64,000 nt of DNA, taken from assembly GCA_965230205.1 (NCBI GenBank), contig OZ245996.1:2232001-2296000 (forward strand), read 5' to 3'. Under the pieces are notes generated by a model. The model was not told the DNA's origin. It did no database searches and worked only from the letters and a program-made list of their open reading frames with translations. The stretch is from CANLBN01 sp965230205. Its GTDB lineage: Bacteria > Pseudomonadota > Gammaproteobacteria > Pseudomonadales > Cellvibrionaceae. Positions 44,353 through 53,180 of the stretch are shown here, piece by piece. A program made the position numbers and the translations under genes. The first letter of the stretch is position 1, and each line of letters opens with the position of its first letter.

Positions 44353-46023
44353 ATGGCTAAATCTGATATTGAAATCGCTCGCGAAGCGACTATGCAACCT
44401 ATTAATGAGGTTGGTGATAGATTGGGTATTCCTCCTGAATCTCTCATGCTTTACGGGCATACGAAAGCTAAAGTTAGCAAAGAATTTATTGAATCCATTC
44501 AAGATCGTAAAAATGGAAAGCTAATTCTGGTGACTGCTATATCACCAACCCCAGCGGGTGAAGGTAAAACGACCACGACCGTTGGTTTGGGTGATGGCTT
44601 AAACCGCATCGGTAAAAAAACGATCATGTGTTTGCGTGAGCCTAGTTTGGGCCCTTGCTTTGGTATGAAAGGCGGTGCTGCAGGTGGTGGCTATGCCCAG
44701 GTAGTCCCAATGGAGGATATTAACCTTCATTTTACCGGTGACTTTCATGCGATTGGCGCGGCACACAATCTGCTGTCTGCGCTTATCGATAATCATATTA
44801 AATGGGAAAATGGATCAGGTTTAGACCCGCAGCGCGTTACTTGGCGTCGCGTTATGGATATGAATGACCGAACCTTACGTGACATTGTTATTGGCTTAGG
44901 CAGTATTGGCAATGGGCTTACTCGCCAGACAGGCTTTGATATTACCGTTGCGTCAGAAATTATGGCGATCTTTTGTTTGGCGACGGATCTTAAAGATCTA
45001 GAGCGCCGCATCGGCAATATTATTATCGGCTATACCAAAGACCAGCAGCCTGTTTATGCACGAGATATTAACGCTGAAGGCGCAATGACCGTATTACTGA
45101 AAGATGCTTTTAGCCCTAATTTAGTTCAGACATTAGAAAATAATCCAGCCTTTATTCACGGTGGCCCTTTTGCCAATATCGCTCATGGCTGTAATTCGGC
45201 AGTTGCGACACAAACAGCCCTCAAGCTTGCCGATTACGTTGTGACAGAGGCAGGGTTTGGTGCTGATTTAGGTGCTGAAAAATTCTTTGATATTAAATGC
45301 CGTAAAACAGGTATGAAACCCGATGCAGTGGTACTTGTTGCAACTGCTCGTGCCCTGAAAATGCATGGGGGAGTTGCTAAAGAAGATTTAAACAGTGAAA
45401 ACGTTGCGGCGGTTAAAAAAGGTTTAGAGAACTTAGGCCGTCATTTACGTAACTTGGGTCAGTTTGGTGTGCCTGTCGTTGTAGGCATCAACAACTTTAC
45501 GGCAGATACTGATGAAGAGTTACAGGTCATTAAAGATTATTGTGCTGAGTTTGGTGTTGAAGTTTGTGTCTGTAAACACTGGGCAGAAGGCTCCAAAGGT
45601 ACAGAAGATTTAGCAAAGCAAGTGGTAGCCTTGGCTGAATCCGGTGCTGCACAGTTCCGCACTCTTTATGACGATAGCATGCCGTTGTTCAATAAAATCC
45701 GTCATATTGCTCGCACCTTATATGGTGCAGAAGATATTGTGGCTGACAAAGCAGTGCGAGATAAGCTCGCAAGCTGGCAAGAAGAGTATGGTCATTTTCC
45801 TGTTTGTATGGCGAAGACGCAGTACAGCTTTTCTACTGACCCAGCTCTGTTAGGCGCTCCTTTCGGCCATGTTGTACCTATTCGGGAAGTGCGTCTATCG
45901 GCTGGAGCAGAGTTTGTTGTCGCTATCTGTGGCCAAATAATGACTATGCCTGGTTTACCTCGTGTTCCCTCAGCTAATAATATCCGGCTTAATGAAGAAG
46001 GGCAGGTCGAAGGCTTATTTTAA
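44353..46023 (+). CDS. fhs: Formate-tetrahydrofolate ligase
   Basis: A 556-residue ATP-dependent enzyme that makes 10-formyl-tetrahydrofolate from formate, feeding one-carbon metabolism. The P-loop is in TPAGEGKTTTTVGLGDGLNR. EPSLGPCFGMKGGAAGGGYA and the folate-site region FTGDFHAIGAAHNLLSALID are unmistakable. ATG 44353 is chosen over GTG 44329: MAKSDIEIAREATM is the normal N-terminus and GGAG lies upstream. It is not found next to ilvBH in pseudomonads, so it belongs to the material separating ilvH from ilvC. A terminator follows. Confidence 0.97.
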   Translation: MAKSDIEIAREATMQPINEVGDRLGIPPESLMLYGHTKAKVSKEFIESIQDRKNGKLILVTAISPTPAGEGKTTTTVGLGDGLNRIGKKTIMCLREPSLGPCFGMKGGAAGGGYAQVVPMEDINLHFTGDFHAIGAAHNLLSALIDNHIKWENGSGLDPQRVTWRRVMDMNDRTLRDIVIGLGSIGNGLTRQTGFDITVASEIMAIFCLATDLKDLERRIGNIIIGYTKDQQPVYARDINAEGAMTVLLKDAFSPNLVQTLENNPAFIHGGPFANIAHGCNSAVATQTALKLADYVVTEAGFGADLGAEKFFDIKCRKTGMKPDAVVLVATARALKMHGGVAKEDLNSENVAAVKKGLENLGRHLRNLGQFGVPVVVGINNFTADTDEELQVIKDYCAEFGVEVCVCKHWAEGSKGTEDLAKQVVALAESGAAQFRTLYDDSMPLFNKIRHIARTLYGAEDIVADKAVRDKLASWQEEYGHFPVCMAKTQYSFSTDPALLGAPFGHVVPIREVRLSAGAEFVVAICGQIMTMPGLPRVPSANNIRLNEEGQVEGLF

Positions 46024-46041
46024 GTCGTTTACTTCAGCAAG

Positions 46042-46083
46042 GCTCAGGGAAATGAGTTATTTATCATTTTCCTGAGGTTTTTG
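46042..46083 (+). terminator. Terminator after fhs
   Basis: Stem CTCAGGGAAATGA with TCATTTTCCTGAG, loop of about 10 nt, followed by a T-run. It begins about 20 bp after the fhs stop. Confidence 0.8.
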
Positions 46084-46287
46084 TTTGGGTATGAAGGTAT
46101 ATGTCTAGATCACTTAGCTTATATTTAATTAAAGAACAATAAAGTCTCAAATTTCTTAAAAAGTACTATTATTTATTATGGTACTTTCATTGTTTTGTAT
46201 GTTTTATATACAAAATAGGTATAAATCCCTTGATTCTGTGATAGTATTCACAAAAATTTTAGCCATCTGCATTAGGAGTTCTACTAC

Positions 46288-49200
46288 ATGGCAGTTAATA
46301 GCCTTTTTGTTGTCTCTACTAGACTATTACTTCTTTCATTATCCCTCCTTAGTTTCCTTCCGAATACATATGCAGCTCCAGCAGATGGAGTAGTATTTTG
46401 GAATGATGCTGATAAAGATAGCCATATCGCTCTAAGCGGTAGTGACTTAATTGCAGAGGTGACTGGTGCAGATCCTGGTGTATTTGCAGTGAGATCTAAT
46501 TCAGCAATTAGCTCTGGTGATGGTTTTTTCTATTTTGAAATTGAGCAACTTGTTAGTGACCGGGAGTTTGCTGTAGGTGTTGCTACTGCTAGTGCTCCTT
46601 TAACCGCTGCGGATGTAACCACTGTTGCTCTTAATGCAGAGACAGGTGTGACGCAAGTATTTCCAGGAGTCGTTGGTGTCTTCGTTGATTATCGTGGCAC
46701 CAATCCTGTTGTCTATGCTTATGGTAATCGATTTGGTCTTGGTACTTTCGAATTTGAAACGATTGAAATGGGTTCTGTTACATCACCTATTTATCTCTAT
46801 ATGGCTTCAGAAGGAGGAGCTCAGCATCGTTTAAATTTTGGTGGTACTAATGGTGCAAGTTTTACATATGACCCAGCGACGTTAATTGAAGACCTTATTT
46901 TTAATGGAGGCACCTTATTAGAGTTCGGGATGCCTATTGCTCGAGCAAAACCTACGATTGCGATTACAGAGGGCAGTCAGTTAGTTCAACAGAATGGCTC
47001 AGCCACATTTAATGTTACCGCAATGGATGCTGATAGCGCTGACCTGTCAAGTTCAGTTAATTGGCTTTTAGACGGAGTGTCCATCGGTACGGGCGGCTCT
47101 ATTTCACCGTCAGCGACAACAGCTGGAAGCTATCAATTGACTGCGGAAGTTGAGGATAGTACGGAATTGTCATCCTCAACGACAGTGAATTTTTATGTAC
47201 ACCCTACAACTGGTGGTGACCTGCTGGATCATGATGGAGATGGTCTGACTTATGCGCAGGAAATTACAGCGACAACTAATCCCGCAAACCCAGATAGTGA
47301 TGGTGATGGCCTGTCCGACGGATATGAAGTGGCAAATAGCTCAAGTCCAACGAATGGTGCAGACCCTGCATCACCGTCCGTAACGGCTCATGAAGATTCT
47401 GTATTCTTCAACTTTGAGGCCGGTACGACTTCTCGCATTGTATCTGTATCTGATGATGGGCTCAGTGTTGGTTATATTCCAGGTATCGATGGCAAGGCAG
47501 CCATTCGTGCTAATCAGGGAATGAACGGTGAATTTCGTTATTGGGAAGGCTTAGCATTGTTTGATGATGACATGGGAATTGGTTTAATTGGTCCTAATGC
47601 TGATATTGATGACTATTGTTGTGTATCGGGTGACCTAACCGGTGCACCACCCTCTATGTCTGTCAATATGATTGGTCCTAATCCTTTCTGGAGAAACTTG
47701 GTTGCTCAAGGTAATTTTGTAAATAACGATGCTTATGTTGGTTTAGCCGTAGATTATTCCGGTGCTTCACCAATCGTTTACATTATCGGTAGTTCTGGAG
47801 TGCAGGGAATATTAACGCTCAGTGACTATGTTACTACCGAATCTATTTTCCCAATGTTATATGGAAATACAAATGGCGTCACTCGGGGTCCTGTTGCTGT
47901 CAATAGTGGTAACTTTGGAGAAACGCCATTTTTCTATGATGTCAGGCAAATTTTAACTGATGCTGCTGTTGATATCGCATCGTTTGTTCCAGGTTGGGGC
48001 AAGTATAGACAGCTCCAGCATTTAAACCTTGATGTACTTTCTCAAACGGTAACCGCAGGTACTGAGATTACATTAAATGCAACAGCAACTGATGCACTTG
48101 GTGTTGATAGCACGTCTTCAATTGTGTGGAATATCTTTGACGCTGCGGACACCAATGTGACAGCGAGTTTGGCGACAGTTGCACCACCCGTAACGGGTGG
48201 GAGTATTACATTTACTCCATTAACTGCTGAAACATTTACTGTTTCTGCGCAAATTACCGATAGTAAAACGGGTCGGGTATTTACACGTTCTTCAATGATT
48301 ACTGTCGATGATGATGCCCCCGTTGTTACGGCTCCGGTGGATATTACGGTTGTGGCAACATCAGGTAGCAGTGTGCCGTCTAGTAATACGGATATTCAAA
48401 CATTCTTAGCTGGTGGGTCAGCAACTGATGCAGTAGATGGATCAGTGAGTGTCTCGGTTTCTGGTGATCTCACTGATTATCCGGTAGGTTCTACGACAAC
48501 GATAACGTTTAGCGCGACGGATGCGGCAGGCAATACGGGAACCGCGACATCAACGATAACGGTAACGGATGGCGGTGCACCGACAGTAAGTGCACCGACG
48601 AGTATCACGGTTGTGGCAACTTCGGGTAGCAGTGTACCGTCTAGTAATACGGATATTCAAACATTCTTAGCTGGTGGGTCAGCAACTGATGCAGTAGATG
48701 GATCAGTGAGTGTCTCGGTTTCTGGTGATCTCACTGATTATCCGGTAGGTTCTACGACAACGATAACGTTTAGCGCGACGGATGCGGCAGGCAATACGGG
48801 AACCGCGACATCAACGATAACGGTAACGGATGGCGGTGCACCGACAGTAAGTGCACCGACGAGTATCACGGTTGTGGCAACTTCGGGTAGCAGTGTGCCG
48901 TCTAGTAATACGGATATTCAAACATTCTTAGCTGGTGGGTCAGCAACTGATGCAGTAGATGGATCAGTGAGTGTCTCGGTTTCTGGTGATCTCACTGATT
49001 ATCCGGTAGGTTCTACGACAACGATAACGTTTAGCGCGACGGATGCGGCAGGCAATACGGGAACCGCGACATCAACGATAACGGTAACGGATGGCGGTGC
49101 ACCGACAGTAAGTGCACCGACGAGTATCACGGTTGTGGCAACTTCGGGTAGCAGTGTACCGTCTAGTAATACGGATATTCAAACATTCTTAGCTGGTGGG

Positions 49201-51891
49201 TCAGCAACTGATGCAGTAGATGGATCAGTGAGTGTCTCGGTTTCTGGTGATCTCACTGATTATCCGGTAGGTTCTACGACAACGATAACGTTTAGCGCGA
49301 CGGATGCGGCAGGCAATACGGGAACCGCGACATCAACGATAACGGTAACGGATGGCGGTGCACCGACAGTAAGTGCACCGACGAGTATCACGGTTGTGGC
49401 AACTTCGGGTAGCAGTGTGCCGTCTAGTAATACGGATATTCAAACATTCTTAGCTGGTGGGTCAGCAACTGATGCAGTAGATGGATCAGTGAGTGTCTCG
49501 GTTTCTGGTGGTCTCACTGATTATCCGGTAGGTTCTACGACAACGATAACGTTTAGCGCGACGGATGCGGCAGGCAATACGGGAACCGCGACATCAACGA
49601 TAACGGTAACGGATGGCGGTGCACCGACAGTAAGTGCACCGACGAGTATCACGGTTGTGGCAACTTCGGGTAGCAGTGTGCCGTCTAGTAATACGGATAT
49701 TCAAACATTCTTAGCTGGTGGGTCAGCAACTGATGCAGTAGATGGATCAGTGAGTGTCTCGGTTTCTGGTGATCTCACTGATTATCCGGTAGGTTCTACG
49801 ACAACGATAACGTTTAGCGCGACGGATGCGGCAGGCAATACGGGAACCGCGACATCAACGATAACAGTAACGGATGGTGGTGCTCCTGAGGTGACGGCGC
49901 CGAGTGATTTGCCGATTACGATCAACAGTGGCAGCAGTGTGGCGGCGAGTGATTCACGCATTGTTACCTTTTTAGCGGCGGCCTCGGCGACGGATAATGT
50001 GGGTGTTGTGGGTGAGATTACCAATAATGCCCCGAGCAGTTTCCCAGTTGGGACGACAACGGTGACCTTTACTGCGACGGATGTGGCAGGGAATAGCGGC
50101 ACAGCTACGGCAGATGTGGTTATTACCTTTACGGATATTGATGCGCCTGAGGTGACGGCGCCGGGTGATTTAGCCATTACGATCAACAGTGGCAGCAGTG
50201 TAGCGGCGAGTGATTCACGCATTGTTACCTTTTTAGCGGCGGCCTCGGCGACGGATAATGTGGGTGTTGTGGGTGCGATTACCAATAATGCCCCGAGCAA
50301 TTTCCCGGTCGGCACAACAACAGTGACCTTTACGGCAACGGATGCAGCAGGAAATAGTGCTACAGCAACAGCAGTGGTAATTATTACTGCCAGTGATAGT
50401 GATGCCCCAATCGTTACTCCTCCGACGGATATCAGTGTGCCGCTATTTTCTGGCTTAAGTGTCTCGGAAAATAATGCAGCAATTTCAGCATTTTTAAGTG
50501 GAGCAACAGCGACAGATGGAGTGGATGGGGTGTTGAATGTATCACTGTCAGGTAATCTGGCCAGTTATCCAGTGGGTTCTACGACCATCACTTTTAGTGC
50601 AACCGACCAGGCAGGGAATACTGGAATAGCAACATCGACAATAACCGTTACTGACAATGGTGCGCCTACACTGACTGCTCCAGAAGATATCACTATTTCA
50701 ATAGGATCAGGTCAAACAGTTGCTTCTAGTGATCCTTTAATTGTGGCATTTTTAAATGCAGCGGTAGCAACAGATGATGTTGAGGGTTCTTTAGTCGTCG
50801 AGAATAACGTGCCTTCAGAATTCCCTGTTGGTGTAACCATCGTTACCTTCAGTGTGGCGGATAGCTCCGGCAATATTGCTCAGGATCAAACAGCTTTAGT
50901 GAATGTTGTTACTACAGTTCTTGGTAATGAAGATTCAGACGGGGACGGGACCTCAGATGTTGATGAAGGTTTTACAGATTTTGATGGTGATAGAATCCCG
51001 GATTATCTGGATAACAGTACAGTCGATACACAAATTCAGGCGGGCCATAACGATGCCTTTTTACAAACAGAGCCTGGATTAAAATTGATATTAGGGGAAA
51101 CATCATTTGCTAGTGAAAATGCATCGATATTAATTGATCAAGATAATTTATCTGCTTTCGGTGGTGCTGGTGGTGTCGCAGTCACTAATGGTGTCGATGA
51201 TTTTTATGAGTATCCATCTGGTATGTTTGATTTTGAAGTGTTGGGTTTAACAACGACTTCTGCAAGTGTTGTTATTCCTTTAAGTTCAGCTCTGCCTGCT
51301 AATGCGGTTTATCGTAAGTACACGGAAGCAGATGGTTGGAATCCTTTTATAGAGGACGCAAATAATTCGATAGCATCAGCTCCTGGCCAGTTAGGTACCT
51401 GTCCTGCTCCTGGTGATACAGCATATACTCCAGGTCTCACAGAGGGTGATTTCTGTATTCAGCTAACGATTGAAGATGGTGGGAATAACGATTCCGATGG
51501 GGAGGTGAATGGTGTTGTTAAAGATCCTGGCGGTATTGCCGTATTAATACCGGAGCCTAATGTCGATTTGAGTCGATCTTCTACATCAACAATATTCACA
51601 AATGGCAGTGGTGAGCAGGTTGTATTAGCTTTTGCTGTTGCTAGTGATTCAAGAGATGCACAGGTCAATCGATTAACGCTTAATTCATCTGGTACCTTAG
51701 ATGAGGCTGCTGATATTGATGCGGTTAATTTATATCACGATGTAAATGCAAATGGCATTTTGGATAGTGACGATGAGCTGGTTGGTTCGGGCAGTTATTC
51801 CAGTGATAATGGCCAGTTAGAGTTTTCTCTTTCTACGCCAGTATCACTAAGTATAGGTAATACACAGTTTTTAGTGACCTACAGTTTTTGA
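46288..51891 (+). CDS. Giant secreted protein with ten HYR modules and calcium-binding repeats
   Basis: An 1867-residue exported protein. A signal peptide ends near residue 29 (FLPNTYA). Two SPRY-like beta domains follow, about residues 35-220 and 370-570, separated by thrombospondin type 3 calcium repeats (DHDGDGLTYAQE, NPDSDGDGLSDGYE). Residues 680-1545 are ten HYR immunoglobulin-like modules of 86-87 residues, six of them almost identical. A second calcium region (EDSDGDGTSDVDEGF) and a domain of the 'choice-of-anchor U' type come next, ending with ANGILDSDDELVGSGSY. The start has an AGGAG box. It is probably a surface adhesin or matrix protein; export route and ligand are unknown. A small lipoprotein follows 21 bp later. 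Confidence 0.85.
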   Translation: MAVNSLFVVSTRLLLLSLSLLSFLPNTYAAPADGVVFWNDADKDSHIALSGSDLIAEVTGADPGVFAVRSNSAISSGDGFFYFEIEQLVSDREFAVGVATASAPLTAADVTTVALNAETGVTQVFPGVVGVFVDYRGTNPVVYAYGNRFGLGTFEFETIEMGSVTSPIYLYMASEGGAQHRLNFGGTNGASFTYDPATLIEDLIFNGGTLLEFGMPIARAKPTIAITEGSQLVQQNGSATFNVTAMDADSADLSSSVNWLLDGVSIGTGGSISPSATTAGSYQLTAEVEDSTELSSSTTVNFYVHPTTGGDLLDHDGDGLTYAQEITATTNPANPDSDGDGLSDGYEVANSSSPTNGADPASPSVTAHEDSVFFNFEAGTTSRIVSVSDDGLSVGYIPGIDGKAAIRANQGMNGEFRYWEGLALFDDDMGIGLIGPNADIDDYCCVSGDLTGAPPSMSVNMIGPNPFWRNLVAQGNFVNNDAYVGLAVDYSGASPIVYIIGSSGVQGILTLSDYVTTESIFPMLYGNTNGVTRGPVAVNSGNFGETPFFYDVRQILTDAAVDIASFVPGWGKYRQLQHLNLDVLSQTVTAGTEITLNATATDALGVDSTSSIVWNIFDAADTNVTASLATVAPPVTGGSITFTPLTAETFTVSAQITDSKTGRVFTRSSMITVDDDAPVVTAPVDITVVATSGSSVPSSNTDIQTFLAGGSATDAVDGSVSVSVSGDLTDYPVGSTTTITFSATDAAGNTGTATSTITVTDGGAPTVSAPTSITVVATSGSSVPSSNTDIQTFLAGGSATDAVDGSVSVSVSGDLTDYPVGSTTTITFSATDAAGNTGTATSTITVTDGGAPTVSAPTSITVVATSGSSVPSSNTDIQTFLAGGSATDAVDGSVSVSVSGDLTDYPVGSTTTITFSATDAAGNTGTATSTITVTDGGAPTVSAPTSITVVATSGSSVPSSNTDIQTFLAGGSATDAVDGSVSVSVSGDLTDYPVGSTTTITFSATDAAGNTGTATSTITVTDGGAPTVSAPTSITVVATSGSSVPSSNTDIQTFLAGGSATDAVDGSVSVSVSGGLTDYPVGSTTTITFSATDAAGNTGTATSTITVTDGGAPTVSAPTSITVVATSGSSVPSSNTDIQTFLAGGSATDAVDGSVSVSVSGDLTDYPVGSTTTITFSATDAAGNTGTATSTITVTDGGAPEVTAPSDLPITINSGSSVAASDSRIVTFLAAASATDNVGVVGEITNNAPSSFPVGTTTVTFTATDVAGNSGTATADVVITFTDIDAPEVTAPGDLAITINSGSSVAASDSRIVTFLAAASATDNVGVVGAITNNAPSNFPVGTTTVTFTATDAAGNSATATAVVIITASDSDAPIVTPPTDISVPLFSGLSVSENNAAISAFLSGATATDGVDGVLNVSLSGNLASYPVGSTTITFSATDQAGNTGIATSTITVTDNGAPTLTAPEDITISIGSGQTVASSDPLIVAFLNAAVATDDVEGSLVVENNVPSEFPVGVTIVTFSVADSSGNIAQDQTALVNVVTTVLGNEDSDGDGTSDVDEGFTDFDGDRIPDYLDNSTVDTQIQAGHNDAFLQTEPGLKLILGETSFASENASILIDQDNLSAFGGAGGVAVTNGVDDFYEYPSGMFDFEVLGLTTTSASVVIPLSSALPANAVYRKYTEADGWNPFIEDANNSIASAPGQLGTCPAPGDTAYTPGLTEGDFCIQLTIEDGGNNDSDGEVNGVVKDPGGIAVLIPEPNVDLSRSSTSTIFTNGSGEQVVLAFAVASDSRDAQVNRLTLNSSGTLDEAADIDAVNLYHDVNANGILDSDDELVGSGSYSSDNGQLEFSLSTPVSLSIGNTQFLVTYSF
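48325..50928 (+). repeat. Tandem 261-bp repeats encoding HYR modules
   Basis: Units start at 48325, 48586, 48847, 49108, 49369 and 49630 (near-identical set A), 49891 and 50152 (near-identical set B), then 50413 and 50671 (divergent). The period is exactly 261 bp except the last, which is 258. Within set A, copies 2-6 differ by only a handful of bases: G/A alternation in copies 1-4 (for example A at 48636 and 49158), and one A-to-G change at 49511 giving a Gly in copy 5. Confidence 0.97.
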
Positions 51892-51912
51892 GTCGCATAA
51901 ACCTTAGGAAAT

Positions 51913-52146
51913 ATGATGAAAAAAATTAACAATTTACTACTGAGTTTTTTATGCGCCATCGTTTTAACTGCCTGTGGTGGGGGCGGTGGAGGTGGAGGCG
52001 GCGGAAGTACTCCTCCTCCATCACAAAATAAAACATTTACTGTTGGTTTAGAAAGTATTGAAATTAGTCGAATCAGTAATGGTGATGATATCCCTGTAGA
52101 TGCAACAGCCGTTTCCAGTGATACATTAACTTACTCTCAAGATTAG
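51913..52146 (+). CDS. Small polyglycine lipoprotein
   Basis: A 77-residue lipoprotein. The signal peptide ends in the lipobox VLTACGGGG, and the acylated Cys is followed by a run of ten glycines, then STPPPSQNKTFTVGLESIEI. The short mature part (ISRISNGDDIPVDATAVSSD) is too small for an enzyme and resembles the end of a larger anchored domain. It begins 21 bp after the giant HYR protein and is probably co-transcribed, perhaps as its membrane-attached partner. It ends one base before the end of ilvY on the other strand. Function unknown. Confidence 0.68.
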   Translation: MMKKINNLLLSFLCAIVLTACGGGGGGGGGGSTPPPSQNKTFTVGLESIEISRISNGDDIPVDATAVSSDTLTYSQD

Positions 52147-53013
52147 CTAACTGCTTACTGTATTCCATAGTGCTTTTATTAGTGGGTTTTGCAGGCGTTT
52201 TTTTTGCGCAAATAAGCCCACATCGATCGATTCCAGTAGTGGTTTGTGGTTTAGAGTTTTCACTTGTTGAGCCAGTGGGCTATTGTCCAAAACAATTTTT
52301 GGGATAACGCCAATGCCAAAGCCAAGGCTGACCATACTGACGATGGCTTCATTGCCTGATACTTGGGCGTAAATCGTTGGTTTTATATTTTTTTGCTGGA
52401 ACCACGTATCTACGCATTTTCTGACAAGCCCTTTCTCCGATAAGATTAATGGGGTTGTCCCCCAAGTATCATTTCGTATTTCATTCTTTTCCTCAGTTAG
52501 CGGTGCGATCATGACCAGTGGTGAGGTAGTAATGCGCTTAAAGTCTAGTTTACTGGGTAATTTGTCAGGTAAAGCGCCGATTGCTAAATCATCGGTATCT
52601 TCTAATATGTTTTGAATAGCATCCTCCGAATCCCCTGTGTGTAGAGTAATAACTATCTTGGGGTGAGCTTTGCGAAAGTCACTAAGAATGGTATGTAAAA
52701 AGCTGTAGCTGGCTGTCACCGAGCAGTAAATACTGATCTCTCCCTGCAGTTCTTGTGTTTCCTCCATCAATGATTGGCGAAATTCTTGCCATAGGCCAAT
52801 CGATTCTTTGGCATATTGTTGAAATAGCTTACCTTCTTTAGTGAGCTTTACAGAGCGATTATCCCTCTCAAAAAGTGAGGTATCTAGTGTTTCTTCTAAT
52901 TGTTGGATGGTGCGTGTTAGTGCTGATGGACTAATATGCATTGCTTGGCTGGTGCGGCCAAAATGTAATGTATCGCACAAGTGAAGAAAAAGCGTTAATG
53001 TTCTATTGTCCAT
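52147..53013 (-). CDS. ilvY: LysR-type regulator IlvY
   Basis: A 288-residue LysR family activator, divergent from ilvC exactly as in E. coli. The helix-turn-helix lies at the N-terminus (LTLFLHLCDTLHFGRTSQA, HISPSALTRTIQQLEETLD), followed by the effector domain with FGIGVIPKIVLDNSP. E. coli IlvY senses acetolactate and acetohydroxybutyrate and induces ilvC. Two matching direct repeats in the 167-bp divergent region fit tandem operators. In pseudomonads ilvC generally follows ilvH directly, so the split and the ilvY control differ from that arrangement. Confidence 0.92.
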   Translation of the reverse strand: MDNRTLTLFLHLCDTLHFGRTSQAMHISPSALTRTIQQLEETLDTSLFERDNRSVKLTKEGKLFQQYAKESIGLWQEFRQSLMEETQELQGEISIYCSVTASYSFLHTILSDFRKAHPKIVITLHTGDSEDAIQNILEDTDDLAIGALPDKLPSKLDFKRITTSPLVMIAPLTEEKNEIRNDTWGTTPLILSEKGLVRKCVDTWFQQKNIKPTIYAQVSGNEAIVSMVSLGFGIGVIPKIVLDNSPLAQQVKTLNHKPLLESIDVGLFAQKKRLQNPLIKALWNTVSS

Positions 53014-53018
53014 AGGGT

Positions 53019-53069
53019 TTGTTAATATTTCATTTTTAGGAATAGTGTTTTGTTAATATATCATTTTAC
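53019..53069. promoter_or_regulatory. Tandem operator-like direct repeats between ilvY and ilvC
   Basis: TTGTTAATATTTCATTTTTA at 53019-53038 and TTGTTAATATATCATTTTAC at 53050-53069: 17 of 20 positions match, spaced 31 bp (three helical turns). The second overlaps the ilvC -35 element and the first adjoins the ilvY start. This matches the two-operator arrangement known for IlvY. Confidence 0.72.
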
Positions 53070-53093
53070 GCAATAGCAAGCATTCACTATAAT
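53065..53093 (+). promoter_or_regulatory. ilvC: ilvC promoter
   Basis: TTTACG at 53065-53070, a 17-bp spacer and a perfect TATAAT at 53088-53093, about 88 bp before the ilvC start. The -35 is weak and lies within the second repeat, as expected for an activator-dependent promoter. Confidence 0.65.
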
Positions 53094-53180
53094 CCGCCTC
53101 CAGAAACAGGCTCCAATTTATTTTCATTCATTTCTCTAGTGAAGTTTATTAAGGGAAAATACACACAAAGGTAATCTCAC

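Noticed and set aside
49782..50315. 177-codon antisense open frame in the HYR array
   Set aside because: Produced by the repetitive codon pattern on the opposite strand; no ribosome site and no family resemblance.
48325..50928. Regularly spaced repeats as a possible CRISPR array
   Set aside because: The units are contiguous, 261 bp long and encode in-frame HYR domains without unique spacers.
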